From contig NZ_CP020700.1 of assembly GCF_003932715.1 (NCBI RefSeq), positions 4,052,501-4,116,500 on the forward strand: 64,000 nt of DNA, given 5' to 3'. Origin of the DNA: Streptomyces tsukubensis. GTDB taxonomy: Bacteria; Actinomycetota; Actinomycetes; Streptomycetales; Streptomycetaceae. Both the position numbers and the translations under genes were made by a program. Of this stretch, positions 34,742 through 44,201 are shown in pieces (within the stretch, counting starts at the first letter, position 1; every line of letters starts with the position of its first letter). Under the pieces are notes generated by a model. That model ran no database searches. It saw only the letters and a list, made by a program, of their open reading frames with translations, and had not been told where the DNA came from.

Positions 34742-35629
34742 GTGCGGAGCCTCCTGTCGACCGTCCTGATCGCCCTCGTCGCCGTACTGACCCCGCTGAG
34801 CGCGCTCGCCGTATGGGCCGACCGGGAGATCGGAGACACCGACGGGTACGTCGCCGCGATGGCCCCGCTCGCCGCCGATCCCGAGGTGCGGAACGCCGTC
34901 GCCGACCGGATCACGGACCGGGTGACCGCCGAGCTGGTGAGCCGCGGGGGCGGATCCGGAGAGGACGGTTCCGGGGAGGGCGGTTCCGGCAGCGGGGCGG
35001 CCGGGGACGCCGAGCTGCGGGAGCTGGTGCACGACGCCGTCCTGTCGTTCGCGGCCACGGAGGCGTACCGCACGGCCTGGAACACCGTGAACCAGGCCGC
35101 GCACACCGCCGTCGAGAACGCGCTCACCAGCTTTGACGGCAGAACCGCCAGTGTGGATCTGGCACCGGTGGCCGAGCAGTTGAAGGCCCGGCTGAGCAGG
35201 GACGGAGTCCCGTACGCGGACCGGATCCCGGTCGGTGACACCCGGACCGTGGTGCTGGAGTCCGACCGGCTGGGCGCGGCGCGCGGGGTGTTCGACGGTC
35301 TCCAGCACGCGGGCATCGCCCTGCCGCTGCTGACCGTGGTACTGGCGCTGTGGGCCCTGCTGCTGGTGCCGCGCGGGCTGCCCGAACTGGCGCTGGCCCT
35401 GGCGGTGGGCGGGGCGCTGCTGCTGGCCGCGGTCGCGCTCGTACGGCAGCTGACGCTGGGGGACCCGCCGATGGCGCTGAACCGGCCGGCCGCGGGGGCG
35501 GCCTTCGATGCGCTGACCGCGTCGCTGAGGCTGACGTCGTGGGCGCTGATAGGGGGCGGGGGGCTGGTGGCGGCCCTGACCGTCCGCAACCGCCGTAAGC
35601 GGCGGAAATTGCTGGAAAGCGGTGGATGA
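34742..35629 (+). CDS. Membrane protein with large extracytoplasmic domain
   Basis: A 295-residue protein: TM1 at the N-terminus (LLSTVLIALVAVLTPLSALA), an extracytoplasmic part (~25-185) with a Gly/Ser/Glu-rich linker (GGGSGEDGSGEGGSGSG), then two or three helices (LPLLTVVLALWALLLVPRGL; LALALAVGGALLLAAVALVR; LTSWALIGGGGLVAALTV). Such proteins are common in actinobacteria and have no known role. GTG 34742 is the only fitting start but lacks a good ribosome-binding site. Confidence 0.65.
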   Translation: MRSLLSTVLIALVAVLTPLSALAVWADREIGDTDGYVAAMAPLAADPEVRNAVADRITDRVTAELVSRGGGSGEDGSGEGGSGSGAAGDAELRELVHDAVLSFAATEAYRTAWNTVNQAAHTAVENALTSFDGRTASVDLAPVAEQLKARLSRDGVPYADRIPVGDTRTVVLESDRLGAARGVFDGLQHAGIALPLLTVVLALWALLLVPRGLPELALALAVGGALLLAAVALVRQLTLGDPPMALNRPAAGAAFDALTASLRLTSWALIGGGGLVAALTVRNRRKRRKLLESGG

Positions 35630-35772
35630 GCAGGCGCGGGAGAACGGGATGGAGCGGGAGAAAGCGGAGGGAGGCACTCAAGAAGTGGCTAGTTGATGCC
35701 ATGGGCGACCGGGCGGCCCGGATGTCGCGGACACTGGTGTTCGACATCGCGGACGATCGAAGGGCTTCGTAC

Positions 35773-36828
35773 ATGGACAGCGCCAGCGCCAGCGCCACCT
35801 CGACGGCGGCGGATGACGCGGGGGATCAGGAAGAGCGGCTCCATGACGATCCCGACCGCCCCCGCCGGGGGGCCGGGCGCCGGATCGCGGCGTGGTGCGC
35901 GGCGCTGCTGCTGATCGTGCCGACGGTCGTCGTCGCCTGCCGGGTCGCGGACACGGACGCGGTGACCCCGATTCCGCAGCTCCTCGCCTTCCTGCCGTGG
36001 CTGCTGGTGCCCGCCGGCGCGGCGCTGCTGCTGGCGGCGCTGGCCCGCTGGATCCCGGGCCTGATCTGGGCCGCCGTCGTCCTCGCGATCACCGGCTGGT
36101 TCGTCCGGCCGTACGACATCGGGCTCGCGGACAAGCCGTCCGGCAAGGCGGTCGCCAAGCTCGAAGTGCTCACGTCGAACGTGGAGTTCGGCAACGGCAC
36201 CGCGGGGCTGCTGGAGCTGATCGAGAAGGAGCAGCCCGATCTGGTCTTTGTGACGGAGTGCGCCGAAGCCTGCTCGCAGGGGCTCGCGACCCGGATCCCG
36301 CTGTCCGACTACCCCCACCGGAACGTGGTGGAGGGCAAGCTCGCCTTCGGCTCCGCGATCCTCAGCAAGTACCCGCTGAAGAAGGGCGCCGGTATCGAGT
36401 CCACCCTGGCGATGCCGGGCTCCGTCGCCACCATCGCGGGCCAGGAGGTCCAGGTCCAGCTGGCGCACCCGCTGCCGCCGGTCCCGAGCGGTATGGACGA
36501 CTGGCACCGGGAGCTGGGCCGGATGAAGAAGTACGCGGCAGGGGTGAGGGACGTTCCGACGATCTTCGCCGGGGACTTCAACGCGGGCCAGGACCATGCC
36601 GCCTTCCGGCGCATATTGGACGCGGGCAAGCTGCGTTCGGCAGCCGCGCTCGGGGGCGCGTCCCGGACGCCGTCCTGGCCGACGATGGTCGGCCGCCCGC
36701 TGGGCACGCAGATCGACCATGTGCTGATCAGCAAGGAGTTCTCGGTCCGCAAGGCCCGTTTCGTGGAGCTGGACAACACCGATCACCGCGCGCTGCTGAC
36801 GGAGCTGGAGCTGCACGAGAAGCGGTAG
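35773..36828 (+). CDS. Membrane-anchored endonuclease/exonuclease/phosphatase-family protein
   Basis: A 351-residue protein: acidic Ser/Ala-rich head, three membrane helices (~45-120: IAAWCAALLLIVPTVVVACR; LLAFLPWLLVPAGAALLLAA; LIWAAVVLAITGWFV) and an outward EEP domain. Catalytic blocks are visible: LTSNVEFGNG, TECAEACSQG in place of the metal-binding Glu block, FAGDFNAGQDH and the end block TQIDHVLISK with DHRALL. The substrate may be phosphodiesters or lipids outside the cell. ATG 35773 follows GAAGGG; longer frames upstream look unreal. Confidence 0.85.
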   Translation: MDSASASATSTAADDAGDQEERLHDDPDRPRRGAGRRIAAWCAALLLIVPTVVVACRVADTDAVTPIPQLLAFLPWLLVPAGAALLLAALARWIPGLIWAAVVLAITGWFVRPYDIGLADKPSGKAVAKLEVLTSNVEFGNGTAGLLELIEKEQPDLVFVTECAEACSQGLATRIPLSDYPHRNVVEGKLAFGSAILSKYPLKKGAGIESTLAMPGSVATIAGQEVQVQLAHPLPPVPSGMDDWHRELGRMKKYAAGVRDVPTIFAGDFNAGQDHAAFRRILDAGKLRSAAALGGASRTPSWPTMVGRPLGTQIDHVLISKEFSVRKARFVELDNTDHRALLTELELHEKR

Positions 36829-36869
36829 CAGGGGGTGGGGCCGGTCCGGGCGGGGGTTCGCGCGGCGGT

Positions 36870-37310
36870 TCAGTCGGTGCCGGGCGGGGTCCGGCCGTGG
36901 GTGTCCAGGTGGCGCTGGGCCAGGCGTTCCATCTCGCGGCGGTCCCGCTTGGTGGGGCGGCCCGCGCCCCGGTCCCGGACGGCCACCGGGGCGGTGAACT
37001 CCCTCGGCGGGGGCGGCGGGCTGTTGTCCTCGTAGCACTGGACGGCCACGGGCGCGCCCACCCGCTTGCGGATGATCGTGGAGATGGTGACCAGCCGCTC
37101 ACGGCCCTCGTGGAAGAGCCGGACCCGGTCCCCGGGCTTGACGGCGGTCGCGGGCTTCACCCGCTCGCCGTTCACCCTGACATGCCCCGCCTTGCAGGCG
37201 GCGGCCGCCTGGGACCGCGTCTTCGTCAGGCGTACGGACCAGATCCACACATCGACGCGTGCGGACTCGCCGGACGGCGGCGGTGCGGTGGACTGACCCT
37301 GGGATGCCAT
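36870..37310 (-). CDS. S4-domain RNA-binding protein (Hsp15-like)
   Basis: A 146-residue protein with an S4 domain (~17-80): RVDVWIWSVRLTKTRSQAAA, CKAGHVRVNGERVKPATAVK, PGDRVRL. The tail is basic (GRPTKRDRREMERLAQRHLD). Family members bind 23S rRNA or stalled 50S subunits carrying peptidyl-tRNA. The start at MASQGQ was chosen since upstream codons look random. Convergent with the EEP gene. Confidence 0.9.
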   Translation of the reverse strand: MASQGQSTAPPPSGESARVDVWIWSVRLTKTRSQAAAACKAGHVRVNGERVKPATAVKPGDRVRLFHEGRERLVTISTIIRKRVGAPVAVQCYEDNSPPPPPREFTAPVAVRDRGAGRPTKRDRREMERLAQRHLDTHGRTPPGTD

Positions 37311-37408
37311 GCCTCCGACCCTACGCCCGGGGAGGGGAAGGACGGCGGGGAGTTTCCGCCCGCGCCGCACCGGAGTGACGGGGGTTCCGTGCGTACGGGA
37401 CCGGACAG

Positions 37409-37450
37409 GGCGGTACGGGGGCCGGGCCCGCGCCCGGCCCCCGTACCGCC
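37409..37450 (-). terminator. 19-bp hairpin terminator downstream of phoX
   Basis: GGCGGTACGGGGGCCGGGC (37409-37427) pairs perfectly with 37432-37450 around a 4-base loop. It lies just after the phoX stop (37458) in the direction of transcription. Confidence 0.85.
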
Positions 37451-37457
37451 CGACGGG

Positions 37458-39542
37458 TCAGACGCCGATACCGCGGCCGTCCTTGCGCCAGACCGCCACG
37501 ACCGCCGGGCGCACGATCCGGCCCGGACCGTCCGGCCAGACACTCGCCGGCTTCTCCACCGACGCCCCGTCCAGCTCTCCCGGATGCTGCACGGCGACCA
37601 GGACCCGGCGCTCCTGAATCACCGGACCGCAGGTCTCCGCCCCCTTCGGCACGGTCAGGAACTGCTTCAGCTCACCGCGCCGCTCACCGTGCACGGCCAC
37701 CCCGAACAGACCGTCGTGCGAGCCGAGCTGGTTGCCGTCCGTGGAGATCCACAGATTGCCGTGCGGGTCGAACGCCACATTGTCCGGGCAGGAGATCGGG
37801 CTGACCTTCTCCTTCGGGAAGCCCGCGAAGTAGGTGGACGGGTCCTTGGGGTCACCGGCCACCAGGAACAGCCGCCAGGCGAATCCGTCGCTCGTCGGAT
37901 CGTCCCAGTTCTCCGCCAGTTCGAGGATCTGGCCGTGCTTGTTGAGGTTCCGCGGATTGGCCTCGTCCGCGCCGGGCTTGCCCGCCTTGCCGCGGTCGGA
38001 GTTGTTGGTCAGCGCCACATACACCCGACCGGTGCGCGGCGAGGGCTCCACGTCCTCGGGCCGGTCCATCTTGGTGGCCCCGACCTTGTCGCCCGCGAGC
38101 CGGGTGAAGACGTACACCTCCTCGGCGGTCATCCCCGGGACGTGCGAGACATTGCCGGTCGCCAGCGGGATCCAGACGCCCGAACCGTCGAACTCGCCGT
38201 CGTTCGGCAGCTTCCCCGTGCCGTCGACCTCCGCCGCCGGGCTGTCCCCGGACAGCTTCGCCACATACAGCGTGCCCTCGTCGAGCAGGGTGCGGTTGTG
38301 CTCGCGGGCGGCGCGCGAACCGCCCTTCATCATCCGCTTCGAGGAGACGAACTTGTAGAAGTAGTCGAACCGCTCGTCGTCGCCCATGTAGACCACCGGA
38401 CGGCCGTCGTCCGTCAGTCTCGGCTGCGCCGCCTCGTGCTTGAAGCGGCCCAGCGCGGTCCGCTTCCGGGGCGTGTAGTCGGGGTCGTACGGGTCCAGCT
38501 CGACGACCCAGCCGAAGCGGTGCGACTCGTTGGGCTCCTGCTTGACGTCGAAGCGCTGGTCGAACCGCTCCCACTTGCGTTCCGAGGCGCCGGTGCCGAT
38601 GCCGTACCGCTTGTCGGTGGTGCTGGAGCCGTTCGCGAAGTACTGGTTGAAGTTCTCCTCGCCGTGCAGCGTCGTCCCCCAGGGGGTTTCGCCGCCCGCG
38701 CAGTTGTTGAGCGTGCCGAGCACCCGCCGGCCGCTCGGGTCCGCCGAGGTCCGCAGCAGCGCGCCCCCCGCGGCCGGGCCCGTGACCAGGAACGGGTCGG
38801 TCGCGGTCAGCCGCCGGTTGAGGTGGTGCCGGGTCACCGGAGTCAGCCCGCCGGACTTCCGCTCCTCCTCGACCACGACGACCGACAGACCGTGCGCCGC
38901 CCAGGCGATCTCCACCTGCTCGCGGGTCGGGTTCTCGGGGTCGTACCCCCGGAACATCAGCATCTCGTCCGTGTACTCGTGGTTGGCGACCAGCACCTGA
39001 CGGCCGCGCTCGCCCGGCAGCGGGAGAAGCGAGAGGAAGTCGTTGTTGTAGCCGAACTGGCCCGCCTGCGCCTTCGCCGACTGCCGCCGCTCGTCGAACT
39101 TCGGTGCCCCCCGCAGGATCGGGTCGCCCCAGCGGATGACCAGGCCCTGGGTATAGCCGTCGGGGACGGTGACCTTGTCGTCCCGGTTGGGGGCGACGGG
39201 CTTGAAGCGCAGCCCCCGGGCGCCGTCCCCGCCGCTCCCGGAGCCCGGTTTGTGCCCGTGCCCGTGGCCCCGGTGGCCCACCGGGGCGGCGACCGCCCCG
39301 GCGCCCCCGCCCGGCCCCGTGACCGTCGCGGCCCCGGCCGCGGCGGCCACCGTCACCACGGCGGCGGCCCGCACCATCGAGCGGCGCGACAGGGCGCCCG
39401 CGATGATGTCACCGGCGTACTCGTTGTCGCTGGTGTTCGGGACCTCCTGGAAACAGGCGTCACCACAGCGGTAGCGGCAGGTCAGGGCGGAACGGCCACC
39501 CGCGTGCGGAGTGGCGCTCAACAACGGCAGCAGCTTGCGCAC
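37458..39542 (-). CDS. phoX: PhoX-family alkaline phosphatase (DUF839), exported
   Basis: A 694-residue phosphatase that frees phosphate from organic esters outside the cell, using Ca and Fe. A twin-arginine-type segment (SRRSMVRAAAVVTVAAAAGA, ~53-72) lies unusually far from the start, after a 50-residue head with Cys residues (CRYRCGDACFQEVP). Family blocks are clear: GYNNDFLSLLPLP, NHEYTDEMLMF, NNCAGGETPWGTTLHGEENF (~280), GWVVELDPYDP and SCPDNVAFDPHGNLWISTDG. A PHO box lies about 90-110 bases upstream, so PhoP control under phosphate starvation is expected. Confidence 0.93.
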   Translation of the reverse strand: MRKLLPLLSATPHAGGRSALTCRYRCGDACFQEVPNTSDNEYAGDIIAGALSRRSMVRAAAVVTVAAAAGAATVTGPGGGAGAVAAPVGHRGHGHGHKPGSGSGGDGARGLRFKPVAPNRDDKVTVPDGYTQGLVIRWGDPILRGAPKFDERRQSAKAQAGQFGYNNDFLSLLPLPGERGRQVLVANHEYTDEMLMFRGYDPENPTREQVEIAWAAHGLSVVVVEEERKSGGLTPVTRHHLNRRLTATDPFLVTGPAAGGALLRTSADPSGRRVLGTLNNCAGGETPWGTTLHGEENFNQYFANGSSTTDKRYGIGTGASERKWERFDQRFDVKQEPNESHRFGWVVELDPYDPDYTPRKRTALGRFKHEAAQPRLTDDGRPVVYMGDDERFDYFYKFVSSKRMMKGGSRAAREHNRTLLDEGTLYVAKLSGDSPAAEVDGTGKLPNDGEFDGSGVWIPLATGNVSHVPGMTAEEVYVFTRLAGDKVGATKMDRPEDVEPSPRTGRVYVALTNNSDRGKAGKPGADEANPRNLNKHGQILELAENWDDPTSDGFAWRLFLVAGDPKDPSTYFAGFPKEKVSPISCPDNVAFDPHGNLWISTDGNQLGSHDGLFGVAVHGERRGELKQFLTVPKGAETCGPVIQERRVLVAVQHPGELDGASVEKPASVWPDGPGRIVRPAVVAVWRKDGRGIGV

Positions 39543-39872
39543 TTCGTCCTCCTCCGGCGCGCACCGCGCCGACAGCGTGTCGGAATGTCTCCGGGCGTGA
39601 CGTTAGGGGGGAACGTGTGCAAAGTGGCGGACATCGGATGAACGGCGGATGAATCCACAGCGTGCGTATGACGTGTCTCGGCCAAGGGGGGTGCGCCGGG
39701 TGGGGCGGGGGCGGGCCGTGGTGGGCCGCGGCGTCCGGAGGGTTCGGTGGGTCCGGGGCGTGTCACGGGCGGCGGCTAACCTTACGTGTCCGCCCTGACC
39801 AGGACACGACCGGGACAGCCTGGTCCAAGCGCGGACAATCACCGCACTTGACTGATGCGAAAGGGCTCACTC
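39543..39872. other. Divergent spacer between phoX and the VWA gene
   Basis: These 330 bases carry the PHO box (39633-39654) and promoters for both genes. CTAACCTTACGTG near 39777-39790 is a candidate promoter piece for the VWA gene, and TAACGT (39605-39600, minus) may be the phoX -10 box. No gene is seen. Confidence 0.5.
39633..39654 (-). promoter_or_regulatory. PHO box (PhoP binding site) of phoX
   Basis: On the minus strand two directly adjoining 11-base units, ATTCATCCGCC and GTTCATCCGAT, fit the streptomycete PhoP direct-repeat consensus (G-T/G-TCA-five pyrimidine-rich bases). The site lies upstream of a phosphatase gene, as expected for the Pho regulon. Confidence 0.75.
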
Positions 39873-41924
39873 ATGGGCATTCGGAGTTTGCTGCGCAAGG
39901 TGTTCGGCCGTGACCGCTCGGAGCCCAGCGAGTCGGCGACGGTTCCGCCCCAGGCGGACCGTAAGGATTCGGCCACGGTGACGTCGGCCGCCGTGAGTTC
40001 GCCCGAGGTGAGTTCGGCTGCGGTGAGTTCGCCTGCGGCGGAGCCGGAGCCGGTGGCGGAGCCGAAGGGGCAGGGGGAGCCGGAGGCCGTACCCGCGGCC
40101 GGGGTGGACTCCCCGGAGGAGCGGGCGGCGGATCTGGTGTCGGCGGCGTTCGACAAGGCGCGCACCACGGTGGCGCTTCCCGCGCAGACGAGGACGGAGC
40201 CCGAGCCGGAGCCGAAGTCGGCGGAGGAGCCGGTGTCGGAGGCGGAGGCGGAGAAGCCTGAGGCCGTCACGGAGCCCGAGCCCGCGCCGGAGGCGGTGGT
40301 AGCGGAGGAGCTGAAGCCGGACTCCGAGCCCGAGCCCGAGCCCGAGCCGGAGGCGGAACCGGTGGCGGAGGCGGTCACGGAGCCCGCGCCGGAGCCCGTG
40401 GTACCGGAGGAGCCGGAGCCTGAGGCGGAGTTGAAGCCGGAGGAGCCGGAGGCGGTGACGGAGCCCGAGCCGGTGGCGGCGGCCGAGTCGGCGCCGCCCC
40501 GCGAGGCCGATGCCGCTGTCGAGCCCGAGGTGGCGGTGGAACCCGAGGCCCCGCAGGCCGAGCCCGAGCCGGAGGCGGAGACGCAGCCGGTGGCAGTGGA
40601 GGAGCCGGAGCCCGAGCCGGAGGTGAAGCAGGAGGAGCCGGAGGCGGTCGTCGAGCCCGCGCCGGAGCCCGAGCCCGAGGTGGCCGTGGAGCCCGAGGCT
40701 GTCGTGGCCGCCGACGAGGCTCCTGCCGCCGAGGCCGAGGCTGAGCCCGTTGCCGTCGCAGTGGCCGAGGGAGAGGAAGCGGAGGCGGAGGCCGCTCCGG
40801 CGGCCGTCGTGGACGAAGTTCCCCCCGCGGGCGATGAAGCCCCGGACGCGCCGGACGCCGCTCCGGCCGAGCCGACCGCGGTCGACGGCCCTGCGCCGGT
40901 GGCGCAGGATACGCCCGAGCCCGAGCCCGTTGCCGTCGTTGCCTCCACCGAGGCCGAGGCCGAGGCCGGGGCCGGGGCCGCTGACGTGGACGCTCCCGCT
41001 GAGCAGCCCGTTGCCGCCGAGCCCGCTCCCGCAGAGGCCGCCGAGGTCGAGACGGAGCCCGAGCCCGAGGCTGCTGCCGCCGAAGCGGACGCTCCCGCGG
41101 AGGCCCCGGAGGCAACCGAGGAGGCCCCCGCGGCCGAGGCTGCTGCTCCGGCCGCTGCCGAAGCCGAGGCGCCCGCCGCCGAAGGCGACACCGTGCCCGC
41201 CGCTGCCGCGGAAGTCCCCGCCGTCGCGGTCGAGGCGCCCGCCGAGCCCGCCGCCCCCGCGGCTAACGCTGCCGCCGTCTCCGTACCCCCCGCCCTCACC
41301 GGCGCGGCCACCGCCGCAGCCGCGGCCGTCTCGCGGGCCGGGCTCGACGGGGTGCGGGCCCGGGTGTATCTCGTGCTGGACCGGTCCGGGTCGATGCGCG
41401 GGTACTTCAAGGACGGGAGCGCCCAGGCGCTCGGGGAGCAGACGCTGGCGCTGGCCGCGCAGTTCGGGCGGGACCGGGTGCAGGTGGTGTTCTTCTCCAC
41501 CGAGGTCGACGGGACCGGCGAGCTGACCGGCGCCTCCTACGAGAACCGGATCGACGAACTCCACGCCTCCCTCGGACGGATGGGGCGGACCAACTACCAC
41601 CTCGCCGTCGAAGAGGTCCTCGCCCTGCACGCGAAGGGCGACGACCCCGCCGCGCCCGCGTTCGTCGTGTTCCAGACGGACGGCGCCCCCGAGTCCCGTA
41701 CCGCCGCGACCGCCGCGCTGACGGCCGCCGCGGAACGGCCTGTCTTCTGGCAGTTCGTGGCCTTCGGGGAGCACGACGCCAAGGCCTTCGACTATCTGCG
41801 GAAGCTGACCACGGAGGGTGCCGGCGGTCCGTCGAACGTCGGCTTTTTCCACGCGGGACCGGCGCCGAAGGACCTCTCCGACGCCGAGCTGTACGACGGG
41901 CTGCTCACGGTCTGGCGCCTCTGA
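39873..41924 (+). CDS. VWA-domain protein with long acidic Pro-Glu-Ala arm
   Basis: A 683-residue protein. A short basic head (MGIRSLLRKVFGRDRSEPSE) is followed by about 450 residues almost wholly of Pro, Glu, Ala and Val (units such as EPEPEPEAEPVAE), then a von Willebrand A domain (~495-683). The MIDAS is complete: DRSGSMRGY, a conserved Thr in RTNYHLAVEEV, and FVVFQTDGAPES. Related VWA domains occur with TerD-type stress proteins. The arm is probably an extended spacer. ATG 39873 has AAGGG upstream. Confidence 0.85.
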   Translation: MGIRSLLRKVFGRDRSEPSESATVPPQADRKDSATVTSAAVSSPEVSSAAVSSPAAEPEPVAEPKGQGEPEAVPAAGVDSPEERAADLVSAAFDKARTTVALPAQTRTEPEPEPKSAEEPVSEAEAEKPEAVTEPEPAPEAVVAEELKPDSEPEPEPEPEAEPVAEAVTEPAPEPVVPEEPEPEAELKPEEPEAVTEPEPVAAAESAPPREADAAVEPEVAVEPEAPQAEPEPEAETQPVAVEEPEPEPEVKQEEPEAVVEPAPEPEPEVAVEPEAVVAADEAPAAEAEAEPVAVAVAEGEEAEAEAAPAAVVDEVPPAGDEAPDAPDAAPAEPTAVDGPAPVAQDTPEPEPVAVVASTEAEAEAGAGAADVDAPAEQPVAAEPAPAEAAEVETEPEPEAAAAEADAPAEAPEATEEAPAAEAAAPAAAEAEAPAAEGDTVPAAAAEVPAVAVEAPAEPAAPAANAAAVSVPPALTGAATAAAAAVSRAGLDGVRARVYLVLDRSGSMRGYFKDGSAQALGEQTLALAAQFGRDRVQVVFFSTEVDGTGELTGASYENRIDELHASLGRMGRTNYHLAVEEVLALHAKGDDPAAPAFVVFQTDGAPESRTAATAALTAAAERPVFWQFVAFGEHDAKAFDYLRKLTTEGAGGPSNVGFFHAGPAPKDLSDAELYDGLLTVWRL

Positions 41925-41927
41925 CGG

Positions 41928-43301
41928 TCACCCGGGCCGGACGACACGGCCCAGGGGCCCCGCCCCGGCCCGGGAACCCGGTCCGCCCTCCCTGAGGGCG
42001 GACGCCCGTACCGGCAGGGACACGGTGACGGCCAGCCCGCCCGCCGGTCCCGGCCGGGCCGTCACCGTCCCGCCGTGCGCCTCCGCGATGGAGCGGACGA
42101 TCGACAGGCCGAGGCCCGCGCCCGGCCCCAGCCGGTCGCGGCCCTCGCCCCGCCGGAAGGGTTCGAAGAGGGCCGGCACATCCGCCGCCGGGATCACCGG
42201 GCCCGTGTTCGTCACGGTCACCGCGCCGCCGGAGACCACCACGTCCACCGTCCCGTCCGGCACGTTGTACGCGACCGCGTTGGCGACCAGGTTGCGGACG
42301 AGCTGGGCCAGCAGCGGACGGTTCCCCCGGACGACCGGATGCCGCACCGACCGGCCGCGGATCCGGACGTTCCGTACCTCCGCACGGACATCGTGCCGGG
42401 CCGCCTCCTCCGTCACCACCTCCGCCAGGTCGACGTCCTCGCAGTTCTCCAGGCCGCGTTCGCCGCGTGCCAGCATCAGCAGCCCTTCGATCAGGCGCTC
42501 GCTGCGGCGGTTGCTGTCCAGCAGGACCTGCTTCGTCGCCGTCAGCTCCTCCGGCGACGAGGACGCGTCGAGCCCGACCTGGATGGCGGTGCGCTGGGTG
42601 GCCAGCGGGGTGCGCAGTTCGTGGGAGGCGTTGGCGATGAATCTGCGCTGGCTGTCGAAGGCCCTCTCCAGCCGTCCCAGCAGCGCGTCCAGCGTTTCGC
42701 CCAGCTCCTTCAGCTCGTCGTCGGGCCCGTCGTCGGGGCCGATCCGCTCGTGCAGGGTCCGGGCGGAGAGCCGGCGCGCCTTCGCCGTCATCTCGTGCAC
42801 CGGGCGCAGCACCCGCCCCGCCGTCCACCAGCCGACCGCGACCGCGCACAACGCCGTCACCAGCAGTGCGGCGACCGACCAGTAGAGCATCTGGCGGGAC
42901 GCGGCGTCGGTGACGTTGTCGGTGAGCCGGTCCGCGAGGAGGGGGTCGAGCGCCGTGACGGCGGTGGAGTCGACGGTTCCGGGGCCCGCGGTCCCGCCGT
43001 TCTCCCGGTAGTCCTTGAGGACGGACGGCAGATACTCCGACCGTTCGGCGATCGCCGCCGCCTCCGTCTGCGTACCGGCGCTGGAGAGCAGGTTGACCAC
43101 GGTGAGCAGGGCCCCGCCGAGGACCAGGAAGACGGCGCCGAAGGCCAGGGCGATCCGGGTACGGGCCGACAGCGGGCGGACGATCCGGCCGATCCGCGCC
43201 CGCACTTCCGTCCACCGGCCGGTCTGCCACCGCATCCGCCACCCGGTCCGCCACCGCGCCTGCCACCGCCCGGCCCGGGAGTCGTCGCCGGGCCCGCTCA
43301 C
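41928..43301 (-). CDS. Sensor histidine kinase
   Basis: A 457-residue kinase with two membrane helices (~45-65 LAFGAVFLVLGGALLTVVNL; ~135-155 LYWSVAALLVTALCAVAVGW), a HAMP domain, the H box FIANASHELRTPLATQ (~245) and an ATPase with N box (LVRNLVANAVAYN), G1 (TGPVIPAADVPALFEPF) and G2 (GPGAGLGLSIVRSIAEAHGG). The GTG at 43301 overlaps the response-regulator TGA, so the pair is coupled. The stimulus is not evident. Its stop is only three bases from the convergent VWA stop. Confidence 0.92.
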   Translation of the reverse strand: MSGPGDDSRAGRWQARWRTGWRMRWQTGRWTEVRARIGRIVRPLSARTRIALAFGAVFLVLGGALLTVVNLLSSAGTQTEAAAIAERSEYLPSVLKDYRENGGTAGPGTVDSTAVTALDPLLADRLTDNVTDAASRQMLYWSVAALLVTALCAVAVGWWTAGRVLRPVHEMTAKARRLSARTLHERIGPDDGPDDELKELGETLDALLGRLERAFDSQRRFIANASHELRTPLATQRTAIQVGLDASSSPEELTATKQVLLDSNRRSERLIEGLLMLARGERGLENCEDVDLAEVVTEEAARHDVRAEVRNVRIRGRSVRHPVVRGNRPLLAQLVRNLVANAVAYNVPDGTVDVVVSGGAVTVTNTGPVIPAADVPALFEPFRRGEGRDRLGPGAGLGLSIVRSIAEAHGGTVTARPGPAGGLAVTVSLPVRASALREGGPGSRAGAGPLGRVVRPG

Positions 43302-43951
43302 AACGCGTACCCCGCGCCCTGCACTGTACGGATCAGCGAGGGCTCCCCCAGCTTCGACCGCAGTTTGCTCATGCAGACCCGGACCGCGCCGGTGAACGGG
43401 TCGGTGTGCGCGTCCCAGGCCCGCTCCAGCAGCTCCTCCGCCGAGATCAGCGCGCCGTCCGCCTCCAGCAGGATCTGGAGTACGGCGAACTCCTTCGGCG
43501 ACAGGTCCAGGTCCCGCCCGTCGCGGTCGGCGGTCCAGCGGACGGTGTCGAGGCGGATGCCGTGCCGCTCCAGCCGGGGCGGCACCAGCCGGGCGCTGCG
43601 GCGGCGCAGGGCCCGCACCCGGGACACCAGCTCGGGGAAGTCGAAGGGCTTGCCCAGATAGTCGTCGGCGCCCAGGTCGAGCCCGGCCACCCGGTCCTCG
43701 GCCGCGGTGGCCGCGGTCAGCATCAGGATCCGGGTCCTGGCGCCGGAGTCGACCAGCTGCCGGGCGACTTGGTCGCCGTGGACCCGGGGGAGGTCGCGGT
43801 CGAGCACGACGACGTCGTAGTCGTGGAGTCCGAGGTAGGCGAGCGCGGCGTCCCCGCTGTACACCGTGTCCACGGCGAATCCGGCCCGCCGCAGCCCGGT
43901 GGCGATCAGCTCGGCCAGGACCTGTTCGTCCTCGGCGACGAGTATGCGCAT
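43298..43951 (-). CDS. OmpR-family response regulator
   Basis: A 217-residue regulator: receiver domain (~1-115) with acidic pair AEDEQ, phosphorylated Asp in VVVLDRDLPRVHGD (~51), Thr in LMLTAA and Lys in LGKPFDFPEL; then a winged helix of the OmpR/PhoB type (~125-217) ending TVQGAGYAL. First gene of a two-component operon. Targets are not evident; no recognised site lies nearby. Confidence 0.93.
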   Translation of the reverse strand: MRILVAEDEQVLAELIATGLRRAGFAVDTVYSGDAALAYLGLHDYDVVVLDRDLPRVHGDQVARQLVDSGARTRILMLTAATAAEDRVAGLDLGADDYLGKPFDFPELVSRVRALRRRSARLVPPRLERHGIRLDTVRWTADRDGRDLDLSPKEFAVLQILLEADGALISAEELLERAWDAHTDPFTGAVRVCMSKLRSKLGEPSLIRTVQGAGYAL

Positions 43952-44201
43952 GGCGCTGTCCCCATCCGTTCCTGTTTGCGGCTTGTCTCCCCCAAGGATG
44001 CGTGCTTTCTATCCCGAACGGCGTTTCGCCGATGTTTCCCCCGGGAGTGGGCGGGCCGGGGACCCGACCGGACCGGTGCCCCGGAGGAGGAGCGCGGGAC
44101 GTACGGGATTGGGCTGTGCCGCCCCCCGGCTCGTTGCCCGAACACGACTGAGTCCCGTACGGCATACCTTCGCAGGGGTGCTCGGCCGGACCCCGGAATC
44201 C

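Noticed and set aside
36830..39641. Very long + strand open frame across phoX
   Set aside because: Antisense shadow; the minus strand encodes a full PhoX with a PHO box and terminator.
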